From contig JACKQL020000030.1 of NCBI GenBank assembly GCA_018296165.2, positions 372,001-436,000 of the forward strand: a DNA stretch of 64,000 nucleotides, in the 5' to 3' direction. The stretch is from Termitomyces sp. T153 (Eukaryota > Basidiomycota > Agaricomycetes > Agaricales > Lyophyllaceae). A program made the position numbers and the translations under genes. Shown here in pieces: positions 21,136-31,146 of the stretch (positions are counted from its first letter, which is position 1; each line of letters opens with the position of its first letter). The notes beneath the pieces are model-generated. The model was not told the origin of the DNA. It did no database searches and saw nothing but the letters and a program-made list of their open reading frames with translations.

Positions 21136-22277
21136 TGTCAGGTTCCGCTGACCACAGACAGGGGCTCAGCTACACTGGGCGAGTCCTTACTAGGCAAACG
21201 TGATTCCCTGCACTGACAACCAAGCATTTGGAGGTGTTCCAAGCACTGGGGACTTGTGAGGATAGCTAGGGGAGATTGATCCGAGCAAGTCTGGGGAGGT
21301 CCGGAGGAGTAGAGGACGAGTTGCAGGGGAGGGGGACAGACCTGGCGGGGTTCAGGCATAAATCCATGTGTGAGTATTGCGGGTGCAGAGGAGGCAGAGG
21401 CTACATGGATGACAGGAGTGGAGCCGGAGTTCTGATGGGGGATCAACAGAGATTGATGGGGTTCGGAGCCAAGTGTATAGCAGGGTCCAGGGGTGGTAAT
21501 GAGCGTCTGAGGTTTGTAATTGTAATTGCGGAGTTCATGAGTATGTTAGGGTCTGGAGGACTTGAACACAATAGACAGAATCAAACGGAGTGATATGGAG
21601 TTGAATGAAACGAGACGAAGATGAGATGAGAACAAGAATAGATTCAGGCGGAGACATGGAACAATAACGAAAGGACAATGGAACAGAAATGAGATAAGAC
21701 CAGGAGACTGAAAGTAAGGAAAATGAGACATGGGACACAAAACACAAGAAAAAACAATCAGAAACACATCAGAAAGGTAGGTAGATAGGTAATCTCAAGA
21801 CTAGAGTATGAGGAGCTACTCTACATCTTATATACTGACTACTGAGGAGCTCCGGGGATGTCAGCTGTGGTGGTGGGGGTTGGCAGAGCTCAATGGAGTC
21901 GACGGGTGTCGGTTACGATCAGAGGGCGGGCCACGTTGATATGTTGATGGGATCAATTGTGACGTGGTCCGTTCTGAGGCTGTCATGATACTCCAGGGTA
22001 AGTCGGGGAAGCCAGGGTGTCGAGTTGATGACATGTAATGGGGTCAGGCATGGTGGGGGAGTGGTCCCAGGGGTTCAGGAAGTCCAGGGGAAGCGCCGGT
22101 GGCTGCAGGGAAGGACGTCAGAGTTGGCCAGGGGGCTGTCGGAGTTAGCCAAGAAGGTGCTGGAGTTAGCTGGAGTAGGCGCGGAGTGCTGGGGAAGTTC
22201 GACAAAGTGTTGGGGGGTTCTGGGGGAGCGGGGGTTTGTCAGGCCATGTACGGGGCTTCAGGGAATGGGTCATGACA
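21136..22277 (+). repeat. Young solo LTR (1,142 bp), duplication TTGTG, CpG-rich
   Basis: The element begins TGTCAGGTTCCG and ends GGTCATGACA and is flanked by TTGTG at 21,131-21,135 and 22,278-22,282. Removing it and one copy of TTGTG restores the copia gag frame around EWDIHNAWTLALI. It contains many CpG dinucleotides, unlike all neighbouring elements, so it arrived last. A diverged copy in the opposite orientation is at 24,122-25,648. No internal coding sequence is attached. The plus orientation is assigned only by its TG start; the coding strand is unknown. Confidence 0.85.
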
Positions 22278-22633
22278 TTGTGAATGTCCCATTCCTAGGC
22301 TGATGGGTATTCCAACAACTATTCAGTGGATCCAGTCATGGGTGGCTCTATAGTGGGCATCTTGGGACTAGTGGAGTCAGCATCCAAGGCTGGCTTTCAG
22401 ATTTTTCCTTCCAGATAACCATGCACACCTCAAGCTCAAGCTGCAATGAGAATTCTCTTTTTGAATGCACCAAAATTTGTCCCATCAAATTGGAGGGCTT
22501 TAGAGAATGTGGTTGGGTTGATGGAGCTGAGGTTAGATATTTTGTGGAACAGTGTGTCTCAGAGTATGTATGAGTCATTCTAGTTGTGTCTGTCATACAC
22601 TTTTAGATGACATGGGAGCAGGGCCTGATAACC
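22278..22633 (-). pseudogene. Copia gag N-terminal part
   Basis: Reading leftward from 22,560: LQFDGTNFGAFKKRILIAA, then GVHGYLEGKI and, near 22,300, EWDIHN. These match the start of a Ty1/copia gag (L-x-F-D-G-x-N-W-x-x-F-K...GVWGYLDGT...EWx-x-x-x-A). Stops are present. The frame is cut at 22,278 by the solo LTR and resumes at 21,130. Confidence 0.75.
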
Positions 22634-22981
22634 TGTAAGTTGATATGATAAGTAATCCTTAGTATTCAGACATGAGGGTGTGAAAACAACTGATATTAAC
22701 CTGTAAGTAGATATCAGATATAATCTACATAATTGAATAAGTAATCAGGTGTGTGGCAGTATAAGTAAGTGTGTTCACCCTTAGTGTTCAGACACAAAGG
22801 TGTGAAAATGACTAAGGGTGGCTTTTGATGATATGAGGCTTTGTACTTTTATGAGATAAGGTTTGATGGAGATAGAACAAATAATTGAAAAATGGAAAAT
22901 ATACCAAAGGTGGAAAACATAGACAAATAAGGCAATTTGATCAATATCTTGTAGTGCATATAGCATAGTCATGTCTCAACA
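22634..22981 (-). repeat. 5' LTR of the host copia element
   Basis: A 348-bp LTR matching 4,262-4,609. The inner side (left) carries ggttatcaggccc, resembling a methionine-initiator primer-binding site. The outer side is flanked by CCTCC. Confidence 0.85.
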
Positions 22982-24121
22982 CCTCCTAATCTTGCTCCAT
23001 GGCTATGCAGGCTGCACACCATTCCACCAAGATAAAATACCTCTTATGCCAGAGGTGACAGGAGAGGCAAACTGACAAGTCATGATGGAACCCTAACATG
23101 GGCCTGTCAAACTCACAGACTTCTCTGTACCATGCACAAAGGACACACTAGGGACAGTCAGTCAGTTGAGAATGCCAACCCACTCCAGGACCTACTGGAG
23201 CCTCATTCTGACACCACTCCAGTGTTGGGGGGCCCCATGCTTGTGCCAGCCCCCCTGCAAACACCTTCAGGGCCACCTCCCCCTGTAGCACCTTCTAGTC
23301 CTCCAGGACAACCTGAACAACCTGTGCTCCCAAGCTTAGCCTTACAGAACAGGCTGGTGGCACTGGAACAGTGTGACTGGCTTGCTCTAATCCCCTCATA
23401 TGTAAAGAGCTGCTGGAGGAGCCTGCCACTGCTATAGATAACTCTGGCAGCTCCAATCAACAGGGCACCAGAAGTGGGGTTACTATATTTGACAATGGTA
23501 CATAGACTCCATTCTCTGGCCATCCCAACACCAGTTAAACTCCCCACAATGACTCTTGTAACTCAACCCACACAGCCACACAATTCTTGTCAGACAGAGG
23601 AGGGGTTGGTGATGGTAATGACAATCCAGAAGAAGACATGAAGGAGAAGTTGGAAAGTACCAGGGTATGTCCTGACCCTTTTAAATTTTGTGGAGAAACT
23701 TTCTGATGGACAACAATTCTTGTTTCAACTTTGTTCTCCATGCCACCAACACTGCAGATTGATCAATATCACTCCAACTTTGATTCCCTCACCCCTACTA
23801 ATTTCCAACTCCCCACAATGACTCTTGTTACTCAATCCACACAGCCACACAATTCTTGTCAGACAGAGGAGGGGTTGGGGATAGCAATGACAATCCAGAA
23901 GAAGACATGAAGGAGAAGTTGGAAAGCACTGGGATATGTCCTGACCCTTTTTAATTTTGTGGAGAAACTTCCTGATGGACAACAATTCTTGCTTCAACTT
24001 TGTTCTCCATGCCACCAACACTGCAGATTGATCAATATCACTCCAACTTTGATTCCCTCACCCCCACCAATTCCCAACTAATGCCCTGTGCCTTGAGAGT
24101 CTCAACACTAAAGGAGGTTGA
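22982..24121 (+). other. Retroelement-like remnant without clear pol
   Basis: The stretch includes a 101-codon open frame at 23,132-23,437 with a proline-rich segment followed by LALQNRLVALEQCDWLA, which could be the coiled-coil start of a gag protein. A similar motif (GLKSRLVALES) occurs at about 12,290. Downstream is a 269-bp tandem duplication. No RT, protease or integrase motif is seen. It is continuous with 3,351-4,261 if the copia element is removed. Confidence 0.35.
23542..24079 (+). repeat. Tandem duplication, 269-bp unit, two copies
   Basis: The unit beginning ccccacaatgactcttg at 23,542 recurs at 23,811. The copies agree over most of their length, with scattered transitions. No function is evident. 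Confidence 0.85.
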
Positions 24122-25648
24122 TGTCATGCCCCACTCCCAGACTGCCAGACCTCTTCCCAAGCCACCTCACTTTGCCAGAGTCTCCACCAACACTCCCTTG
24201 ACTCACTCCAACCTTCATTTACTCACAGCACACACTCCAGCTAACTCCAACACTCCCCTGGCAAATTCCAATGGCCCCTTGACAAACCCCAACATGTTCC
24301 CTGCAGGCCCTGTCACTTCCCCTTCTCCTTCCAAACCCCTGGGCCCCTCTAACACTATTCCTGATCCCAGCATATGTCACTGACTTGCCACTACAACTTG
24401 CCCAACCAATTCAGAACATCCCAACAACTTTGGAGTTGTATGGGGACAACCTCTCTGGGTAACTCCAATGGGTAACTCTGACTCTACCTTGCCTTAGTCA
24501 TAGGTGTAGCATCATCTCTAGCATATCCAAGATTGACCAAGTGCCAAGCCCCTGCACCCTCCTGTCAGTATTAATCAACCCTTTGAAGTCACTGGACTCT
24601 ATTTCTCCTTTCAATGTATTGTTAGTCATTACTGCTTAGCATACCCATGCCACTTACCACAGATAGCACTAGTCATAGCATAGCCATGAATGTAGTATAC
24701 AAGCTGGCCAGCAGGATAGAATATCCTCTGATCAAACAATAGCAGTGTTCTCCTAGCCTATCCATTTATTTGACTGTAAGAGCTCCAGCATTGTTACTCA
24801 CATTTGGCTCACTACACTTGCCTCTCACCCAACTCTTAGCCACTTCATGCTCTTTTGATTCTTGCTTGTTGCTTGTGTCTGCTTGCCTTCCATTGGGTAT
24901 ATCCATGAAATGCTCATCCCCTTACAGGAGTGGCCTGCACTCCCATCAGTTCCCATCAGTATATCACTGCAGCCTGCCAACTGATCAGAACCAACACCCA
25001 TCAACTCTACATGGCTCTGACAAGCCCTGCCACCAGACTCACTGTCCCTGGAGGAGGTCCAGTAGTTGGTATAGAAGTCATAAAGCAATATCTGCTACAG
25101 TAGTCTTGATATTGCTGATATTCTCTTATTATGTTCTGTGTTTTTTACATTTCCTGGTTTTGTCTCTATTTCTGTCTCTAGTCTTGTGCCTTGTCTCAAT
25201 TATATTTTGTTCCATCTTGCCTGCCTCAGTTTCCTTTCTTATTTCCTAAACTCCTTTCAACTCTAACTCTGTCACAATCTCCACATTTCTATTTACAACT
25301 TATACATTCATAATTAGCTCTGGACCTTGCCCTATGCTTGGCCCCAGAACCCCATCAATCTCTGGCCCCACTCCCATCACTTGTGTAGCCTATGCTTGCC
25401 CCATATACTCAATACTTGCCTCTAGACTCAAACTGGAGTCTTCCCCAAGCCCAACCCTTCTTTGTACCTTGTCTAAGACTTCCCTAAACCACCCCAGACT
25501 TGTTTGGACCACTCCCCTTAGCTTATCCTCATAAGTATCTGAAGTCTGGACCTCTCCAGAATGCTAGGTTATAAGTGCAGGATGTTGCATCTGCCTAGTA
25601 AGGACTCACCCAGTTAAGCTGAGCCCTCATGATCAGTGGAACCTGACA
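24122..25648 (-). repeat. Eroded LTR of the same family as 21,136-22,277, split by a solo LTR
   Basis: On the minus strand this starts at 25,648 (TGTCAGGTTCCACTG) and ends at 24,122 (GGGGCATGACA). It can be followed against 21,136-22,277 along its length. Where the young copy has CpG this copy usually has TG or CA, for example gggcgagtcctt against gggtgagtcctt. It is interrupted by the 490-bp family A LTR at 24,437-24,926. The flanking 5-mers (gttga, gataa) do not match, so it is uncertain whether this is a solo LTR or one end of a longer element. Confidence 0.75.
24437..24926 (+). repeat. Solo LTR, family A (490 bp), duplication GGAGT
   Basis: It starts TGTATGGGGAC, ends CATCCCCTTACA, and is flanked by GGAGT at 24,432-24,436 and 24,927-24,931. 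It matches the 3' LTR at 13,438-13,912 apart from a short local duplication of gggtaactc near 24,455. It landed inside the eroded 1.1-kb LTR, so it is the younger of the two. Confidence 0.85.
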
Positions 25649-27212
25649 GATAACCCATATCATCCATGAACCATGAGCTCACATTACTTGTGCAGGAATG
25701 GATTCATGCCACTCTTCTTCTTCGGGGATTCCACTGGACTCCTTCTTCACAAATCCAGATTGGAGGGATTGCACCATGTGTTGAGTCATGGAGCTGACTC
25801 TTGCAGAGTTAGAGACTCCACTACCAAAGGGGAACCACCATTTGCAACCTGTCCCCTTGCCTTCTTGGGTGTTGGCCATGCTAGGCTGCACTGACAACAA
25901 CACCTGGGGAGTAGGACTTAATCAAGTCCTGATCAACCAGCACTTCAACATTGATGCCTGAGCAGAATATATCTTGCACCTTGGCCACCCAGGTTCACAG
26001 AACCTATACTCAGGTGTGGCCATCAATGCATCTTTGCATGTAGACTGTCAATTGGTCTTTAGCTACAAACTTGATCAGGCATTGGCCCCAACCAAGCAAC
26101 ATGCACAAACAGCTTATATGAGGCTGTTTTCTATGGTTGTAGCTCAGCCTTGTCTCTACAGAGATGTAGTTGATGAATAGTGCCAGGAAATAGGGGAGTT
26201 CAATGCTTTTGCCTCTTTCATGTTCTCATTGTGTAGGCTTAATGTCCTGCCAATGGCCCTGGGTGGTACAAACTCACCACTGACAATTGGGAGCACTTCC
26301 AGGTGCTCTTTCAACTCTATAAGGGCCATGGCCAGTTTTTCTTACATGCAGCAAAATGGCTGCACTATGGAGAATCAGCCATCTTTGCTCACCTCTTGCA
26401 ACAACTTGCAGAGGTGGTGAACACTTAACTGGCTGCAGCAGAGGAGCCATTTTCTGGCTCTACACAACCCATTGTAGCCCAGCCCATGGCTTGACCTTGT
26501 CAGCAGTAGCAACTTCATTCAGCCCATCTGCTACACCCATTGTGTCCTCCCAAGACACAACCCCAGAAGAGTCCATGGAATTTGACTATATCAATAAGCC
26601 TTCTACCCCTGCTACTGCTAGCCCAGAGACAACAGATCCTGTTGTCTCTGGCCCTTTGGATGCAGCTGTAGCAACTAATGTCACTACTCTCATTTCCCTG
26701 AAGCCAGAACTAGTGGCTCAAGTAATACAACTAACATTGTATCTGAGCACTGGGCTGACATTGTAAGCAACAAGGAAGCATCATCTTTGCAGATGGACAA
26801 ACAGGCTGGCTGAACTACAAATTGTAGTTCACAATGGATATTCTACATGTGTGGAATGCTTTATCTAGTTTAGGCTCATTAATTTCTGAAATAAAATTTC
26901 AAGAAAAAGACATTTCTTTAGCTTACTATCTAAAAAAAGAAATAAGTTATGGAAAAGTAATTAAAGAAACTAATTTAAAAAAAGCTGAGTGCCCCTTCTA
27001 GCACACTTTAGGGCAACATGCCAGATTACAATTCTGCCCATTATTCCTGTAGGACTACTCAAGCCTACCTATATTCTCAGTGTAGGGACCCTGCTATGGG
27101 GCCCCAGTGCCATACCATGGGTGGGATGCCATATCCCACCCTTTTCTTTGTCATACATCAGTGCCTCCCACTGTAATCTTGTGAGTCCATTGACAGACTC
27201 TAAAGGGGGGTA
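25649..27212 (+). mobile_element. Internal remnant of the family B LTR element
   Basis: The right end abuts an LTR at 27,213 preceded by the purine tract taaagggggg, so this is the end of the element's internal region on the plus strand. Possible gag-like pieces are LNVLPMALGG near 26,240 and a following segment in a shifted frame (FQVLFQLYKGHGQFFLHAAK). No protease, RT or integrase is recognisable, so the element is either non-autonomous or mostly deleted. A short AT-rich insertion (26,855-26,985) has a different origin. Confidence 0.45.
26855..26985 (+). pseudogene. Fragment resembling a mitochondrial LAGLIDADG endonuclease (possible NUMT)
   Basis: The stretch is strikingly AT-rich between GC-richer flanks and open in one frame. 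It reads ISEIKFQEKDISLAYYLKKE and then ISYGKVIKETNLKKAE. This matches the conserved part of LAGLIDADG homing endonucleases encoded in fungal mitochondrial introns (K-F-x-I-x-x-x-D-x-SLAY-x-LKK-x-x-GYG-x-V-x-K). The LAGLIDADG motif itself is not included. The likely origin is a short mitochondrial piece captured in the nucleus; a chance AT-rich resemblance is the alternative. Confidence 0.5.
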
Positions 27213-27434
27213 TGTAATGGAGTATCCCATTACAATGTGTGCACAATACTATACTTGATTATTTAGTATATTATAATTATTATTGTAGCATCACCTGATG
27301 CTACCTATAATACTCCTTTACTATACTTATATAAGGCAGTGCCTTACTTCATACTTTGTAGACAGAATCAACAACTGGTTTTGACTTACAAGGTGTGAAA
27401 TGTAAGCTGTGCAATCCATAACAGAAATGTTACG
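27213..27434 (+). repeat. LTR, family B (222 bp)
   Basis: It begins TGTAATGGAGTATCCC directly after a purine tract and ends near aaatgttacg, where TTACA would be expected. It aligns with the solo LTR at 12,984-13,197. By position it is a 3' LTR. Confidence 0.7.
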
Positions 27435-28430
27435 TTTGAGGAATTTAGCTGTTCAGGAATCTATATGCACATATGCATACATCTACAAGTGGACCTGCAG
27501 ATCTTATAGTTGTTTGTTTTTTTTGTAGGGGACTGTAATACTTGGCCATTGTGAGGCTACATTCTTAATTTACATTGATTTCATAAATGACCTAAAGTTG
27601 CATATAAATAATTCTCTTGTACAACTTATGACATCAAACAAGGAGGTTGATAAATGTATTATGCACATACATAATGTGTTGTTACCAACACCCTAGATCT
27701 TGGACATTCCATGTGTTAGATGGATAGTACTAGTATGGTCAGCTGGACTACATGGTCACATAGTTTTGGACTCTGAATGCACATCAACATGGCATTACAA
27801 CCTCAGTTGATCTCTCTCACTGCAACAGTCACTGAGGCTGTAAGTGCTTTGTCTAAGTATACTTTTTATATATGGACTGATTACCTTACATGTAGTTCAT
27901 TCTCTGTCATGTAGGTACAATAAACTTAGTTGATCTCTCTCACTGCAACAGTCACTGAGGTTTTCATTCTCTGTCACATAGGTACAATAAACTTAGTTGA
28001 TCTCTCTCACTGCAACAGTCACTGAGGTTTTCATTCTCTGTCACATAGGTACAATAAACTTAGTTGATTTCTCTCACTGCAACAGTCACTGAGGCTTTCA
28101 TTCTCTGTTGTGTAGCTCTCAGACACAGTCTGGCAGGTTATGGGTGTCCCTTTCTGGAATTGCTAGAACCATCTGAGCTGCTGGAGACAACTCTTGTTTT
28201 TCCTTTTGTGTGCTTTAGGTTGTATTGGCTTGCTACCATTGCAGCATATATCCATCTTGTTGCTGCATACAGTCATTTCTCTCAGGTCTGATCATCATGA
28301 CTGATCTGTTTGATCTTCATCCTCCTTGTCAGCTACAAGCCACTGCATTGTCATCAAACTCTGTGTCATGAGTTGTCCCATCAGGCCCAGAGTCCCAATC
28401 CATTCCTTTTATTCAAGACAGACCTCCCCA
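27435..28430. other. Non-coding stretch with a 67-bp tandem repeat
   Basis: No coding signal is seen. The segment gttgatctctctcactgcaa occurs at about 27,805, 27,929, 27,996 and 28,063; the last three are exactly 67 bp apart, forming a minisatellite over about 27,890-28,115. The stretch precedes the plus-strand copia gag and may include what is left of its 5' LTR, but I could not define LTR ends. Confidence 0.5.
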
Positions 28431-31067
28431 TATGCATACTTTACCTCCTGATTCCACTGATACTTTGATTTCTCATCATCCTCCTAAGCATATGGCCTCT
28501 CATCAGCCATATATATCTTCTTCTTTGTCCAATTCTTTTGTTCCTAGTCATTTAGAGACACCAACTCCAGCCATGTCTTCTTCTCATGTTGCTCCACCAC
28601 ATTCTTTGCATGTTCCTACACCAGTTCATCTGGCTCAGTCTCATCCTCATTTTCCTTTGTCTCATCAGCCTGTTTCTCAATCTGTTCCTGTATCAAGTGG
28701 AGCTCCTGCTCCTCTTCCTGCACCTTTTTCTTTTCATACTCCAACTTGTTCTTTTCCCCTCCTTTTATCCTGATCCAGATTTCTCTCAACCTCCATCTGT
28801 TTTCTTGGCTCCTCATGTCTCGTCACCCATTTTGAGTACAGTGCCCAGCCCTGTTTTCGTACAAAGAGAATTCCAGTCAATTTTTGCCTCATCAGGTTCA
28901 TCCAGGTCCAGTCTCTGTGGTAGATCCTTTTCCTTTGAGTCCCAGCCATGTTATGCTTGACCAGGTTCATCTGGGTCCTGGTCATGTTTCATCTTCCATG
29001 AATCCTGATGTTTATGGGGGATATGCTCTGCCTACTGGTGAATATTTTCCTATGGCTGGTTTTCCAAACCATTCTTGTTGCTATCATACACATACAGCTG
29101 TTCCTCATTCCTACCCATATTCTCATTTCTCCCCTCCAGTAAATACTACTGTTGCTGAGTCTCTCTCTGATTCCAAACTTCTTCCCCTTTCTACTATACC
29201 TAAATTTTCTTCATCTGCAGATTGGGGGCTCTGTATCAATCTGGTCATGGCTCTCATTGATTACATGGGTCTCAATGGCCATGTTTGCCCTATCCCTCCA
29301 CCTGGCACACCCTATGATCCTACATGTAAAGTCATCTTGGCCCCTCCTCCATCCCTCACTCTATGCCAGAGGCATCTTATGCTTACAAAGTTTTCTGGAA
29401 AAATTACAACATGTGCTCATATATCATCTCTGGGAAACTTTCTGCAGAGATATTCAACTCTCTTCCTCCTGCTTGTGGGGGTCCCTACAACTTCCCTATT
29501 TGTACTGCTTGTGACCTTTGGAATTTCTTTGGAAACATTTCAGTGTGGGGAGCACCACATCTGCTCAGCATGTGAAGGATTCTGTCTTCAGTCTTCACTG
29601 CACTCCTAATGCAATTCCAGCATATGTCCAGGCCTGGAGGATTGCTGTCAATCAACTTTCTGCAACTCCATGGGATTTCACACCATACAAGAGAATCCAG
29701 AAGTTCATGGATGGGATTCTGGATCATTGTGCCTTCATCTTTCCTTGTGAAGAAGTCTGTTGCTCATGGGATGGCAATCCCAATGAGTCTTTCAATTTCT
29801 ACACACTGGCCAACACTGTTCTTGAGGCCAACATTGATGTTTGATGTCGCATGGCCACTTCCTCTAGTCAACATCCTAACCCACAATCATCTTCTGCTTC
29901 CCAGTGTCATGCTTCAGTGTCCACATCTCCTTCAAATCCTTCTCTGGCTGGACCATCTTTCTCAACTACAGGGGATTCTGCAGGCCTGTGTTGGGACCCT
30001 GCTCCCAACAAGGACTCTGGACATTGTCCCAAGGCACATGTAGCTGTATCAGACCCAGTACCTGACACTATTCCTACTTCCACTTCTTCCATGTCTGATG
30101 GCATTGCTACTACTATACTGTCCCCTGTGGTTGATGACAATGACAATGACACTACTTTTCACCTTTATGATGTGTCTACTGAGTTGGAAGTACCATCATA
30201 TCAGGCATTTGTTAGCTTGACTGATCCCATGGTCATGGCAACCAATTCATCATGATTCAACTCCATTCTTGACTCCAGTTGTACTACTCACATAATTTGT
30301 GACAAGCACTGGTTCTGGACCTATGATGAGGGTCTGGCAGTTTCTGTGGGGACTGCAAATTGTGGTATTCTTGCCACTCTAGCTTGGGGGGAGGTTTGGT
30401 TTTGAGCTGCTGTCAATGGAAGGACTGTGACCTTTGTTTTGTCAGACTGTCTGCATGCTCCAGACACTCTGATAAACCTCTTGTCAGTGGATTCCATGAC
30501 AGAGCATGACTTGGAACTGCATTTTATGAAGGAGGCAACTTCCATATATTTTCCTACTTCTTCTCAGCTTCAGAATGGAACTCTGGAAGCCACTGTACTG
30601 AATCACCTGTCCTTCTTATGGTGTGAACTCATCTTACCACCTGTTTCTACTCTAGTTGCCTCACCTGTGGTTGCTCATCCACCCCTGCATTTCCCAAAGG
30701 TGTCTGTCAATCCTGACTTGTGGCATTGTCAGTTGGGTCATCCTGCTCAGGACATGACAAGAGCCGTGTTGAAAAAGGAGTGTGTTTCTGGGGTTGACTT
30801 CGTTGGATCTTTCAATGATGATCAATGTATACCTTGCATAATTGGTAAACAGCCTGCTTGTCCATACAATAACCATCAACATCGTGCTGAGAAGGTCTGT
30901 GCCCTATTCCACCTGGACTCGTGTGGACCTTTCCCAACTCATTTTGCAAATGGGAAGTCATCTTACTTTCACTGTATCTTCTGGATGATTATTAGGACTT
31001 CAAGTCATCCTCAATAGATTCTCAGTGTGCACATGTCTGATTTCAAGGCTTTCCGGCTCAAAATCTA
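28431..31067 (+). mobile_element. Truncated plus-strand Ty1/copia: gag, protease and start of integrase
   Basis: A Pro/Ser/His-rich N-terminal region (28,432-29,150) is followed by a gag core at 29,150-29,844, including WRIAVNQLSATPWDFTPYK. A protease lies near 30,265 (ILDSSCTTHIICDKHW, with D-S-S for D-S-G) and contains LSDCLHAPDTLINLLSV. The gag-pre-integrase motif DLWHCQLGHPAQDMTRAVL with the Cys pair CIPC lies at 30,715-30,840, then LFHLDSCGPFP. The match continues to FKAFRLKI at about 31,067 and stops. RT, RNase H and the 3' LTR are missing. CpG content rises at this border, 80 bp before the dehydrogenase stop codon. Confidence 0.78.
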
Positions 31068-31146
31068 AGACCGCGCGAGGTGGCAAGATGAGTTATTTCT
31101 CCCTGCTTCAATAATAGTGTCTTGTCCTTCTGATCTCCCTCTGACT

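Larger units (their letters stand above)
4262..22981 (-). mobile_element. Host Ty1/copia element carrying four nested insertions
   Basis: The LTRs at 4,262-4,609 and 22,634-22,981 align along their whole length and are flanked by the same 5-bp duplication, CCTCC (4,257-4,261 and 22,982-22,986). On the minus strand the order is 5' LTR, a primer-binding-like ggttatcaggccc, gag, protease, integrase, RT, RNase H, polypurine tract cagggggag and 3' LTR, the order expected for Ty1/copia. Each nested insertion breaks a reading frame that resumes on its far side: the solo LTR at 21,136 in gag, the gypsy element at 14,217 in the protease, the LTR element ending at 13,912 at the start of integrase, and the LINE between integrase and RT. 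The remaining copia sequence is about 4.3 kb, and part of integrase is lost. Confidence 0.85.

Noticed and set aside
21276..21593. Plus-strand open frame of 105 codons in the young LTR
   Set aside because: It lies wholly within the LTR, and its eroded relative keeps no corresponding frame.
22982..24121. A complete LTR element between 22,982 and 25,648
   Set aside because: The LTR on the right is in minus orientation, the possible gag frame is on the plus strand, and no second LTR exists.
24000..24383. Ser/Thr/Pro-rich plus-strand open frame of 127 codons
   Set aside because: It lies partly in the tandem duplication and partly antisense in the eroded LTR, so it is not a gene.
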